The notes under the pieces were generated by a model. That model had not been told where the DNA came from. It worked only from the letters and a program-made list of their open reading frames with translations, and searched no databases. A DNA stretch of 64,000 nucleotides from an uncultured Rivibacter sp. (lineage in GTDB: Bacteria > Pseudomonadota > Gammaproteobacteria > Burkholderiales > Burkholderiaceae): NCBI GenBank assembly GCA_946480925.1, contig CAMLLU010000009.1, positions 57,394-121,393 on the forward strand, written 5' to 3'. How positions within the stretch are numbered: the first letter of the stretch is position 1; the number at the start of each line of letters is the position of its first letter. Below, piece by piece: positions 44,076-53,021 of the stretch. The translations under genes were made by a program, and so were the position numbers.

Positions 44076-45647
44076 GTGAGAAATGCCCGTGAAGTCATCG
44101 TGGGGTGGGCCCTGGGCCTTTGCTGTTCCTTCGCCGCACAGGCGGGTGGTGCGATGCACCGTCCGGTAGTGCTCGACCTGTCGCGTGCCACCGCGCCGGT
44201 GGACCGCTTCTTCGACCATTCGGTCGGGGCCGACTACCCCGGCACCACAGGCCGCGAAGACACCCTTGCGCAGTTGAAGACCGCGGTCGACGAACTGGGC
44301 TTCCGCTACCTGCGCTTCCACGCGATCTTTCATGACGTGCTGGGCACCGTGCGCAAGGTCAACGGCCGCATGGCCTACGACTTCAGCGGCATCGACAGGC
44401 TCTACGACGCGATGCTCGCGCGCGGCATCAAGCCTTTCGTCGAGCTGGGCTTCACGCCCGAGGCGATGGCCACCTCGAAGCAGACCATCTTCTACTGGAA
44501 GGGCAACACCTCGCACCCCGAGCCCGAGGCCTGGGCCGCACTGGTCGATGCCTTCGTGCGCCACCTGATCGAGCGCTACGGCGCCGAAGAGGTGCGCCGC
44601 TGGCCCTTCGAGGTGTGGAACGAGCCCAACCTCGACGGCTTCTGGGAGCGCGCCGACCAGAAGGCCTACTTCGACCTCTACGGCTCCACGGCCCGCGTGA
44701 TCAAGCGCATCGACCCGGCCATCAAGGTGGGCGGCCCGTCCACCGCCGGCGCGGCCTGGGTGCCCGAGTTCCTGTCCTACGCAAAGGCCAACGGCGTACC
44801 GGTCGACTTCATCACCACGCACACCTACGGCGTGGACGAGGGCTTCCTCGACGAGTACGGCCAGTCCGACCGCAAGCTCTCGCCGAACCCGGAGTCCATC
44901 GTCGGCGACGTGCGGCGCGTGCGCCAGCAGATCGAGGCCTCGGCTTTCCCCGGGTTGCCGCTCTACATCACCGAGTGGAGCACCAGCTACAACCCGCGCG
45001 ACCGAGTGCACGACAGCTACATCAGCGCCTCGTGGATCCTCACCAAGCTGCGCGGCACGCGCGGCTACGCACAGGCCATGAGCTACTGGACCTACAGCGA
45101 CCTGTTCGAGGAGCCCGGCCCGCCCGACCGGCCGTTCCACGGCGGCTTCGGCCTGATGACGCGCGAAGGCGTGCGCAAGCCGGCGTGGTTCGCCTTCAAG
45201 TACCTGAATGCGCTGCACGGCAAGGAAGTCCCGAGCGCCGACGAGGCCGTGCTGGCGGCGGCCGAGGGCCGCAAGGCCGCGGTGCTCGTCTGGGACTGGC
45301 AGCACCGCGAGCAGCCCACGAGCAACAGCGTCTTCTTCGGCAAGCCCGTGCCCGCCATCGACGCGCGCCCGGTGCAGCTGGACCTGAAGCACCTCGCCCC
45401 GGGCCGCTACCGCCTGCAGGTGCGGCGCACCGGCTACAAGGCCAACGACGCCCACACCGCCTACCTCGAGATGGGCTCGCCCAAGGAGCTGAACGCAGAG
45501 CAGCTGCGCCAGCTGCAGGAGCTCACCGCAGACAAGCTCGAGGTGGACCGCGTGGTGCGCGTGGGCGCCAATGGCAGCCTGCAGTGGAAGTTGCCGATGC
45601 GCAGCAACGACGTCGTGCTCGTCACGCTCGAGCCGGCCTCGAAGTAA
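44076..45647 (+). CDS. GH39 beta-xylosidase
   Basis: This retaining exo-beta-xylosidase has 523 residues. The start is a GTG at 44076 preceded by AGGAAAGG; it gives a signal peptide (VIVGWALGLCCSFAAQAGG), so the enzyme is periplasmic. Marks are EVWNEPNLDGFW with acid/base Glu near 184 and LYITEWSTSYNPR with nucleophile Glu near 299, followed by a C-terminal beta domain. It could cut the beta-1,2-xylosyl cap of some xyloglucan side chains or xylo-oligosaccharides. It is the first intact gene of the plus-strand operon, 22 bases past the truncated GH74. Confidence 0.92.
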   Translation: MRNAREVIVGWALGLCCSFAAQAGGAMHRPVVLDLSRATAPVDRFFDHSVGADYPGTTGREDTLAQLKTAVDELGFRYLRFHAIFHDVLGTVRKVNGRMAYDFSGIDRLYDAMLARGIKPFVELGFTPEAMATSKQTIFYWKGNTSHPEPEAWAALVDAFVRHLIERYGAEEVRRWPFEVWNEPNLDGFWERADQKAYFDLYGSTARVIKRIDPAIKVGGPSTAGAAWVPEFLSYAKANGVPVDFITTHTYGVDEGFLDEYGQSDRKLSPNPESIVGDVRRVRQQIEASAFPGLPLYITEWSTSYNPRDRVHDSYISASWILTKLRGTRGYAQAMSYWTYSDLFEEPGPPDRPFHGGFGLMTREGVRKPAWFAFKYLNALHGKEVPSADEAVLAAAEGRKAAVLVWDWQHREQPTSNSVFFGKPVPAIDARPVQLDLKHLAPGRYRLQVRRTGYKANDAHTAYLEMGSPKELNAEQLRQLQELTADKLEVDRVVRVGANGSLQWKLPMRSNDVVLVTLEPASK

Positions 45648-45676
45648 GGCCAATTAGTGCTAACAGGCCTAGTTTT
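45647..45676 (+). terminator. Hairpin with short T-run after GH39
   Basis: AGGCC (45647) pairs with GGCCT (45670) around an inner TTAG-TG-CTAA stem, followed by TTTT at 45673-45676. It begins on the last base of the GH39 stop codon. The interrupted stem suggests partial termination or attenuation between GH39 and the cytoplasmic GH31, not a full stop. Confidence 0.4.
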
Positions 45677-45700
45677 CACAACCGTTTTCCGGAATTTGCG

Positions 45701-47974
45701 ATGAAGTTCACCGATGGACAGTGGCTGTTGCAGCCCGGCGCCGCTGCGCACTACGCCGCGGAGGCCTATGCCGTGGAGGCCCACGACGACAAGCTGGTGG
45801 TGTTCGCCACCACGCGGCCGATCAAGCACCGCGGCGACACGCTGCAAGGCCCCGCGCTCACGGTCACGCTGAGCTCGCCGATGGAGGGCGTGATCCGGGT
45901 GAGCGTGGAGCACTTCTCGGCCTCGCAGCCGCCACGCCTGCACGTGCCGATGCCTGGGGCCGGCAAGCCGGCGGTGCGCATCGAGCAGACGCAAACCGAG
46001 GCGACCCTCGCTTCCGGCGCGATCTCCGTCACCGTGCGCAAGGGCGAAGGCTGGAGCCTCACCTTCCGCGAAGGCGGCAAGGTGCTCACCCGCAGCGACT
46101 GGCGCAGCCTCGGCTACGTGCAATGGGCCGACAAGGGCAACCACGTGCATGAGCAGCTCACGCTGCAGGTGGGCGAGTACGTGTACGGCCTCGGTGAGCG
46201 CTTCACGCCCTTCGTGAAGAACGGCCAGGTGGTGGAGAACATCAACAAGGACGGCGGCACCGCTTGCGAGCAGGCCTACAAGAGCGTGCCGTTCTACCTC
46301 ACCAGCCGTGGTTACGGCGTGCTGGTGAACGAGGCGGGGCCGGTGTCGTTCGAGGTGGCCTCGGAGAAGACGGCGCGCGTGCAGTTCAGCCGCGAGGGCG
46401 AAAGCCTGGACTACTGCGTGATCGCCGGCCCCAGCCCCAAGGACGTGGTGTCGCGCCTGACCGCGCTGACCGGCCGCGCGCCGCTGCCGCCGGCCTGGAG
46501 TTTCGGGCTGTGGATGACGACGTCGTTCACCACGCAGTACGACGAAGCCACCGCCACCCACTTCATCGACGAGATGAAGCGCCGCGAGCTGCCGTTGTCG
46601 GTGTTCCACTTCGACTGCTTCTGGATGCGTGAATTCCAGTGGTGCGACTTCGAGTGGGACAAGCGCGGCTTCCCCGACCCCGAAGGCATGCTGCAGCGCC
46701 TGCACGCCAAGGGCCTGCAGATCAGCCTCTGGATCAACCCCTACATCGCGCAGAAGTCGCCGCTGTTCAAGGAAGGCGCCGAGAAGGGCTACTTCCTCAA
46801 GCGACCCAACGGTTGCGTGTGGCAGACCGACCTGTGGCAGCCCGGCATGGCGATCGTCGATTTCACCAACCCCGAGGCCAAGGCCTGGTACCAGGGCCAC
46901 CTGCGCCGCCTCATGGCCATGGGCGTCGATTGCTTCAAGACCGACTTCGGCGAGCGCATCCCCGACACGGGCGTCACCTATCACGACGGTGCCGACCCGG
47001 TGGAGATGCACAACCTCTACCCGCTGCTCTACAACGAGGCGGTGTTCGACGTGCTGCAGGAGGTGAAGGGCAAGGAGGCGATCGTCTTCGCGCGGTCCAG
47101 CTACGCGTCGGGCCAGCGTTTCCCGGTGCACTGGGGCGGCGACTGCTGGAGCAACTTCGAATCGATGGCCGAAAGCCTGCGCGGCGGGCTGTCGCTCACC
47201 AGTTGCGGCTTCGCGTTCTGGAGCCACGACATCGGCGGCTTCGAGGGCAACCCTCCGCCTGCCGTGTACAAGCGGTGGATCCAGTTCGGCCTGCTCTCGT
47301 CGCACAGCCGCCTGCACGGCAGCAGCTTCTATCGCGTGCCCTGGCTCGTGGACGAGGAAAGCTGCGACGTGCTGCAGTCATTCACGCGGCTGAAGCACCG
47401 CCTCATGCCTTACCTCTACGCGAAGGCCATCGAGGCCAGCGAGACCGGCGTGCCGATGATGCGCTCGATGGTGCTGGAGCATCCACACGATCCCGCCTGC
47501 GCGACGCTCGACCGGCAGTACCAGCTCGGCGAAGCGCTGCTGGTGGCGCCGGTGTTCAGCGAAAGCGGCGAGGCCGACTTCTACCTTCCCGAAGGACGCT
47601 GGACGCATCTGCTCAACGGGAAGGTGCGTGAAGGCGGCCGCTGGTATCGCGAGAAGCATGACTTCCAGGGCCTGCCGCTGTACGTGGCGCCGAACACGGT
47701 GCTGGCCTGGGGCGGCGAGACCGAGCGGCCCGACTACGACTACGCCCGTGGCGTGACGTTGCGGGTGTTCCAGCTGGTCGATGGCGCGACGGCGCCGTTC
47801 GTGGTGGCCTCGCCGGACGGCCGTGTCGCCGCACGTGGCACGGTGTGCCGCGAGGGCGGCAGCTACATCGTGAAGGTGGAGCAGGGGGCGCTGCACGACT
47901 GGTGCATCGAGGTCGACGGGCTGCGCAGCCCCGTGCAGGCCAGCTCGGCCGAGCTGACCTTCCAGGCCGCCTGA
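45701..47974 (+). CDS. GH31 alpha-xylosidase, cytoplasmic (YicI type)
   Basis: This retaining alpha-xylosidase has 757 residues and no signal peptide, close to E. coli YicI (772) in length and layout. The nucleophile Asp lies in CFKTDFGERIP near 414 and the acid/base Asp in WGGDCWSNFESMAESLRGGL near 479. FHFDCFWMREFQWCDFEWD and SLWINPYIAQKSPLF are YicI-type subsite blocks. It should split isoprimeverose and xylosyl-glucose oligomers brought in by the symporter, feeding XylA. It complements the exported PA14-bearing GH31 at 15251. The start at 45701 has only a weak CGGAA ribosome-binding site. Confidence 0.94.
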   Translation: MKFTDGQWLLQPGAAAHYAAEAYAVEAHDDKLVVFATTRPIKHRGDTLQGPALTVTLSSPMEGVIRVSVEHFSASQPPRLHVPMPGAGKPAVRIEQTQTEATLASGAISVTVRKGEGWSLTFREGGKVLTRSDWRSLGYVQWADKGNHVHEQLTLQVGEYVYGLGERFTPFVKNGQVVENINKDGGTACEQAYKSVPFYLTSRGYGVLVNEAGPVSFEVASEKTARVQFSREGESLDYCVIAGPSPKDVVSRLTALTGRAPLPPAWSFGLWMTTSFTTQYDEATATHFIDEMKRRELPLSVFHFDCFWMREFQWCDFEWDKRGFPDPEGMLQRLHAKGLQISLWINPYIAQKSPLFKEGAEKGYFLKRPNGCVWQTDLWQPGMAIVDFTNPEAKAWYQGHLRRLMAMGVDCFKTDFGERIPDTGVTYHDGADPVEMHNLYPLLYNEAVFDVLQEVKGKEAIVFARSSYASGQRFPVHWGGDCWSNFESMAESLRGGLSLTSCGFAFWSHDIGGFEGNPPPAVYKRWIQFGLLSSHSRLHGSSFYRVPWLVDEESCDVLQSFTRLKHRLMPYLYAKAIEASETGVPMMRSMVLEHPHDPACATLDRQYQLGEALLVAPVFSESGEADFYLPEGRWTHLLNGKVREGGRWYREKHDFQGLPLYVAPNTVLAWGGETERPDYDYARGVTLRVFQLVDGATAPFVVASPDGRVAARGTVCREGGSYIVKVEQGALHDWCIEVDGLRSPVQASSAELTFQAA

Positions 47975-47986
47975 ACGGGGCATGGC

Positions 47987-48130
47987 GTGCAGCAGCGGCA
48001 CGGCGTTCGGATCGTGCTGCTGCGCGACGTGCAGGTCGCCCAGGCGGCAGCGGGCTCAGCGGCAGCCACGCTGCCGCTGAGCCCGCTCAAGGCCCACGAC
48101 AGCCGGGTCGTGCACATCGAGTGGCAATGA
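47987..48130 (+). pseudogene. Remnant of a glycosidase 3' end
   Basis: After the GH31 stop the same frame stays open from a GTG at 47987 for 47 codons: VRIVLLRDVQVAQAA, then ATLPLSPLKAHDSRVVHIEW and a stop. This looks like the last strands of a C-terminal beta-sandwich in a glycosidase such as GH27 or GH97, where a closing rhythm of LPLSPLxxHxSxVVxIxW is usual. Its TGA overlaps the next ATG as ATGA (48127-48130), as if a whole gene once ended here. The family of the lost gene is not certain. Confidence 0.45.
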
Positions 48131-50997
48131 GACTGCATCGCATGACTTCGAAAGCAATTCGCATCGGCCTGCTGGCGGCGTGGCTCCTGGCGACGCTCAC
48201 GGCGGCCACCGGCGCGTTCGCCTCGAGCCGCGAGCGGCTGTCGCTCGACACCGGCTGGCTCTTCCACCGCGGCGACGTGCCGATGCCGGTGGTCAAGGGC
48301 CACGGCATGAGCTACCACAACGGCAAGGCCAACGGCGCCTGGGGCGCCGCCGAGCACGACTTCGACGACTCCGGCTGGCGACGCCTGGACCTGCCGCACG
48401 ACTGGGCGGTCGAGAACCCCTTCGACAGGAACGAGAACGCCTCGCACGGCTACCGCGCACGCGGCATCGGCTGGTACCGGCGCTACCTGCAGCTGCCCGA
48501 GTCGGACCGCGGCCGCCACGTCGAGCTGCAGTTCGACGCGATCGCCACTCACAGCACGGTGTGGGTCAACGGCATCGTCGTCAACCGCAACTGGTCCGGC
48601 TACAACGGTCGCAGCATCGACATCACGCCCTACGTGCGCTATGGCGCCGACGTGAACACGATCGCAGTGCGTGTGGACGCCAACGCACTCGAGGGTTGGT
48701 GGTACGAGGGCGCGGGCATCTACCGCCACACCTGGCTCGTCAAGCGCGACGCGCTGCACATCGCGACCGACGGCCTGCATGCCAACCCGGTGAAGAAGAA
48801 CGGCCGCTGGACGCTGCCGGTCGAGGTGACGCTGGAAAGCAGCGCGAAGGCCGCGCGCGATGCGGTCGTCGAGGTCGCGCTGCTCGACCCGTCCGGCCGC
48901 GAGGTGGCCAGGGGCAGTGTGCGTTCGCGTGTCGGCGCGCTCGAATCGACGGTCGCACGGCTGAGCCTCGACGTGCGGGACCCCAAGCTGTGGTCGCTCG
49001 AGCAGCCGAACCTGTACCGCGTACGCGCCGTGCTGCGCGATGGCCCGAAAGCGCTCGCGAGAGAGCTCGTAAAAGAGATCGACCGCACCGAGGTGCAGAC
49101 CGGCTTCCGTACGATCCGCTTCGATGCCGATCGCGGCTTCTTCCTGAACGGCATGCACGTGAAGCTGCAGGGCGTGTGCATCCACCAGGACCATGCCGGC
49201 GTGGGTGTCGCGGTGCCGGAGTCCCTCTGGGAATTCCGGCTGCGCCGCCTGAAGGAGATGGGGGCCAATGCGATCCGCTTCTCGCACAACGCGCCTGCGG
49301 CCGAGGTGCTCGACATGGCCGACCGCATGGGCCTGCTGGTGATGAACGAGAACCGGCATTTCAACCCCTCGCCCGACTACATGCAGCAGCTCACCTGGCT
49401 GGTGCGGCGCGACCGCAACCACCCGAGCGTGATCCTGTGGTCCATCTTCAACGAGGAGCCGCTGCAGAGCACCGAGCCGGGCTACGAGATGGCGCGCCGC
49501 ATGGTGGCCGAGATCAGGAAGCTCGATGCGACGCGGCCGGTCACCGCGGCCATGCATGGCGGCCTGTTCACCGACCTCAACGCCGCGGACGCGCTCGACG
49601 TCGTCGGCGTGAACTACCAGATCGGCTCCTACGACGCTTACCACCGCAAGCACCCCAGGCGGCCGATGACCAGCACGGAAGACACCGCCGCCTACATGTC
49701 GCGCGGCGAGTTCGTGAGCGACCGCAAGACGCAGGTCTTCGCCAGCTACGACGAGGAGCCCTCGTCGTGGGGCAACACGCACCGCCAGGGATGGCGGGCG
49801 ATTGCCGAGCGCCCGTTCATCGCCGGCAGCTTCATCTGGACGGGCATCGACTACCGCGGCGAGCCGACGCCTTATGAATGGCCCAGCGTGAACTCCTTCT
49901 TCGGCGCGATGGACCTGGCGGGTTTCGCGAAGACGGCGTTCTGGATCCACCAGGCGCAGTGGGTGAAGGACCGGCCGATGGTCAAGCTCGTGCCGCACTG
50001 GAACTGGCCGGGCCGAGAGGGGCAGCCGGTCCGCGTGATGGTGGCGAGCAATGCACCGCGGGTGCGGCTCGTGCTCAACGGCTCCGTGGTCGGCGAGCAG
50101 GACGTCGACCCGTACGAGATGGCGCACTTCCAGGTGCCCTACGCGGCGGGCCGCATCGAAGCCGTCGCGCTGCGCAGCGGAGCCGAGATCGCGCGCGACG
50201 TGGTCGAGACCAGCGGTGCCCCCGCGCGCCTGGTGCTCACGCCCGACCGCAGCGCACTCGCCGGCGACGGGCTCGATGCGGCGCCCGTCACGGTGAGCGC
50301 GGTCGATGCACAGGGCCGGCCCGTGCCTACCGCGAACGTGCACGTGCGCTTCGAGCTCGAGGGTGCGGGCGCCATCATCGGTGTCGGCAATGGCAACCCG
50401 AATTCGCACGAGCCCGACAAGGCCAGCGAGCGCAGCCTCTACAACGGCCTCGCGCAAGTGATCGTGCAGAGCCGGCGTGGTGGCCGCGGCGAGTTGAAGC
50501 TGCGCGCGTCCGCGTCTGGACTCGACGGTGCGCAGACCGTGCTCGCCATGCAGGCGGCCGGCGAGCCGCCCAGCGTGCCGCCGGCCGAGCCGACGACGCC
50601 GCTGCTGACCTGGCGCATTTCGCCGGCCTATGCCGCGCGGCCCGACCCGAACGTCGTGCTGGCGGAGACCGACATGAACTCCTGGGGCTGGGACGAGCCG
50701 CCGATCCGCCGCGACCCGGAGGCCGAAGCGTTCCGCCTGTACCGCGCCGGGTTGACGGTGCGCGCCGACCGCAACGATGGCCGCGCGCGGCTCGTGTTCG
50801 GCAACATCGCCGGCAGGGCAGAGATCTGGATCGACGGCGTCAAGGCCGGTGAAAAGAAGGCCTCCGAACCCGCGCCGTTCGAAGTCTTGCTGCCCAAGGG
50901 CGAGGCGCGGCGGCAGGTCACCGTGCTGGTGGAGGCGCAGCCTGGCCAGCCGTCGGGCCTGTGGGGCCGCGTGTCGCTGGAGCCGGGGGCGCGATGA
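48127..50997 (+). CDS. GH2 beta-galactosidase-type enzyme, large
   Basis: This retaining exo-glycosidase of GH2 has 956 residues. The start at 48127 (MRLHRMTSK) overlaps the remnant stop; an ATG at 48142 also gives a signal peptide (AIRIGLLAAWLLATL, cleavage near AFA). Order of domains: sugar-binding fold (WYRRYLQLPESDRGRHVEL), Ig-like, then the TIM barrel with acid/base Glu in WSIFNEEPL near 442 and the nucleophile probably the Glu in MTSTEDTAA near 518. A DUF4982-like domain, an Ig-like domain (GDGLDAAPVTVSAVD) and a C-terminal beta domain follow. Beta-galactosidase is the likeliest activity. Its stop overlaps the next GH2 gene as ATGA. Confidence 0.88.
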   Translation: MRLHRMTSKAIRIGLLAAWLLATLTAATGAFASSRERLSLDTGWLFHRGDVPMPVVKGHGMSYHNGKANGAWGAAEHDFDDSGWRRLDLPHDWAVENPFDRNENASHGYRARGIGWYRRYLQLPESDRGRHVELQFDAIATHSTVWVNGIVVNRNWSGYNGRSIDITPYVRYGADVNTIAVRVDANALEGWWYEGAGIYRHTWLVKRDALHIATDGLHANPVKKNGRWTLPVEVTLESSAKAARDAVVEVALLDPSGREVARGSVRSRVGALESTVARLSLDVRDPKLWSLEQPNLYRVRAVLRDGPKALARELVKEIDRTEVQTGFRTIRFDADRGFFLNGMHVKLQGVCIHQDHAGVGVAVPESLWEFRLRRLKEMGANAIRFSHNAPAAEVLDMADRMGLLVMNENRHFNPSPDYMQQLTWLVRRDRNHPSVILWSIFNEEPLQSTEPGYEMARRMVAEIRKLDATRPVTAAMHGGLFTDLNAADALDVVGVNYQIGSYDAYHRKHPRRPMTSTEDTAAYMSRGEFVSDRKTQVFASYDEEPSSWGNTHRQGWRAIAERPFIAGSFIWTGIDYRGEPTPYEWPSVNSFFGAMDLAGFAKTAFWIHQAQWVKDRPMVKLVPHWNWPGREGQPVRVMVASNAPRVRLVLNGSVVGEQDVDPYEMAHFQVPYAAGRIEAVALRSGAEIARDVVETSGAPARLVLTPDRSALAGDGLDAAPVTVSAVDAQGRPVPTANVHVRFELEGAGAIIGVGNGNPNSHEPDKASERSLYNGLAQVIVQSRRGGRGELKLRASASGLDGAQTVLAMQAAGEPPSVPPAEPTTPLLTWRISPAYAARPDPNVVLAETDMNSWGWDEPPIRRDPEAEAFRLYRAGLTVRADRNDGRARLVFGNIAGRAEIWIDGVKAGEKKASEPAPFEVLLPKGEARRQVTVLVEAQPGQPSGLWGRVSLEPGAR

Positions 50998-53021
50998 GGC
51001 TGCGCATCGCACTCGCCCTGGTGCTGTGGCTGCCTGCACTGTGCGTGCAGGCGGTGGCGCGCACGTCTACCGCTCTCGACGATGGCTGGCGCTTCCAGCG
51101 TGCCGAGGTGGCCGGTGCCGAAACTGTGGCATTCGATGACAGTGCCTGGGCGGCCGTGGCGCTGCCCCACACGTACAACGCCACCGACGGCGAGGCCGGC
51201 GGCGCGTACTACCGCGGGCCGGCGTGGTATCGCCGCACGTTCGATATCGCTGCGGGCTCGCAGCGCCTCTTCCTCGAGTTCGACGGCGCGGCGCTCGCCG
51301 CAGACGTGTGGCTCAACGGCCGCCACGTGGGGCGCCACGAAGGCGGCTATGCACGGTTCCGCATGGACGTGACGGCCTTCTCGAAGCCAGGGGGCAACAC
51401 GCTCGCCGTGCGCGTCGACAACAGTGCGTTGTCCACCGTCGCGCCATTGGGCGGCGACTTCACGATCTTCGGCGGGCTGTACCGCGGCGTGCGCCTCATC
51501 GAAACCGAGCCGCTGCACATCGACCTGCTGGACCATGGCGGGCCCGGCGTGCAGGTGGACACCGAAGCGCTGGCACCGGACGCTGCCCGCCTGCGGGTGC
51601 AGGTGAAGCTGCGCAATGGCGGCGAGGCAGCGACCCACAGCGAAGTCGTTCTCACGCTGAAAGACGCCGAAGGCCGGGTGGTGAGCCGGCAGCGCCAGCG
51701 CGTGCGCCTTGCCGGCGGCGCTGCCCGAACCGCCAGCGCACTGCTGCAGGTGCGCGCGCCGCGGCTCTGGCAGGGCGTGCACGACCCCTACCTGTACCGC
51801 CTGAGCGCCGAGCTGGTGCGCGGCAACACGGTATCCGACGCAGTGCAACTGCCGGTGGGCTTGCGCCACTTCGCAGTCGATGCGCAGCGCGGCTTCATGC
51901 TCAACGGCAAGCCTTACTCCCTGCACGGGGTGAACTACTTCCACGCGGGCCGGCCCGGCCGGGGCGTGGCGGTGGGCGACGCCGAGATCGACGAAGACCT
52001 GCGCATCCTGACGGAGCTGGGTGTCACCGGGCTGCGACTGGTGCACTACCAGCACCCGCCGCGCGTCTACGAACGCGCCGACGAGCTGGGCCTGGTGCTG
52101 TGGACCGAGATCCCGCTGAACGCAGCGATGCAGGAAACGCAAGCCTTCCGCGACAACCTGTTCCAGCAGCTGCGCGAGCTGGTGCGGCAGAACCGGCACC
52201 ACGCCTCGGTGGCGATCTGGGGCGTGGGCAACGAGGTGTACCGTTCCGACGAGCCCATCAGGGCCCTGTTGGCCGACCTGCATGCGCTGGCCAAGCAGGA
52301 AGACCCATCGCGCCTCACCACCTACGCGCACTGCTGCGCTCCCGACGACCACCCGATGGCCTTGCAGACCGACCTGGCCGCCTACAACCGCTACTGGGGC
52401 TGGTACGACGGCGAGTTCACCGATCTCGGCCCCTGGGCCGACCGCCTGCACGGCAAGCTGCCCGGCAAGCCCATCGGCCTGGGCGAATACGGTGCCGGCG
52501 CGAGCGTGCTGCAGCAGGAAGACCCGCCGCGCCGCCCCGAGCCGGGTGGGCGATGGCATCCCGAGCAATACCAGGCACTGTTCCACGAGGTCTACGCACG
52601 CCAGATCGCCGAGCGGCCCTTCCTTTGGGGCCGCTTCGTCTGGCTGGGCTTCGACCATGCCTCGGCCGGTCGCAACGAGGGCGACCGGCCGGGGGTCAAC
52701 GACAAGGGCCTCGTCACCTACGACCGCAAGATGCGCAAGGACGCCTACCACTTCTATCGAGCCCACTGGAGCCTCGCACCCATGGTTCACATCGCCAGCG
52801 AGCGGCTGACGCCGCGGCCCGCGGGGCCAACCGCGATCAAGGCCTACACCAATGCGCAACGCGCGACGCTGGAGGTCAATGGCGTCGTGTTCGGCAGCGT
52901 GCGGCCGGTGAACCGCATCGCCACCTGGCGCGACGTGCCGCTCGGCACCGGGCGCAACGAGATCGGCGTGCGCACCGATGCCGGCGTCACCGACACGGTG
53001 GTGTGGGAGGGCACGCCATGA
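50994..53021 (+). CDS. GH2 beta-glycosidase, short form
   Basis: This GH2 enzyme has 675 residues with a Sec signal (MRLRIALALVLWLPALCV, cleavage after AVA). Marks are AWYRRTFDIAAGSQRLFLEF, VWLNGRHVGRHEGGY, WGVGNEVYRSD with acid/base Glu near 413 and GLGEYGAGA with nucleophile Glu near 498. It stops soon after the barrel with one short beta domain, so it is a compact galactosidase form unlike the neighbouring 956-residue protein. ATGA overlaps join it at both sides (50994-50997 and 53018-53021). Beta-galactosidase or a related exo-activity on oligosaccharides is likely. Confidence 0.88.
   Translation: MRLRIALALVLWLPALCVQAVARTSTALDDGWRFQRAEVAGAETVAFDDSAWAAVALPHTYNATDGEAGGAYYRGPAWYRRTFDIAAGSQRLFLEFDGAALAADVWLNGRHVGRHEGGYARFRMDVTAFSKPGGNTLAVRVDNSALSTVAPLGGDFTIFGGLYRGVRLIETEPLHIDLLDHGGPGVQVDTEALAPDAARLRVQVKLRNGGEAATHSEVVLTLKDAEGRVVSRQRQRVRLAGGAARTASALLQVRAPRLWQGVHDPYLYRLSAELVRGNTVSDAVQLPVGLRHFAVDAQRGFMLNGKPYSLHGVNYFHAGRPGRGVAVGDAEIDEDLRILTELGVTGLRLVHYQHPPRVYERADELGLVLWTEIPLNAAMQETQAFRDNLFQQLRELVRQNRHHASVAIWGVGNEVYRSDEPIRALLADLHALAKQEDPSRLTTYAHCCAPDDHPMALQTDLAAYNRYWGWYDGEFTDLGPWADRLHGKLPGKPIGLGEYGAGASVLQQEDPPRRPEPGGRWHPEQYQALFHEVYARQIAERPFLWGRFVWLGFDHASAGRNEGDRPGVNDKGLVTYDRKMRKDAYHFYRAHWSLAPMVHIASERLTPRPAGPTAIKAYTNAQRATLEVNGVVFGSVRPVNRIATWRDVPLGTGRNEIGVRTDAGVTDTVVWEGTP

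Noticed and set aside
45652..45664. TTAGTGCTAA as a fourth xylR operator
   Set aside because: Only the outer TTAG/CTAA matches; the 25-bp length, the CG core and the companion element are missing. It is better explained as part of a hairpin.
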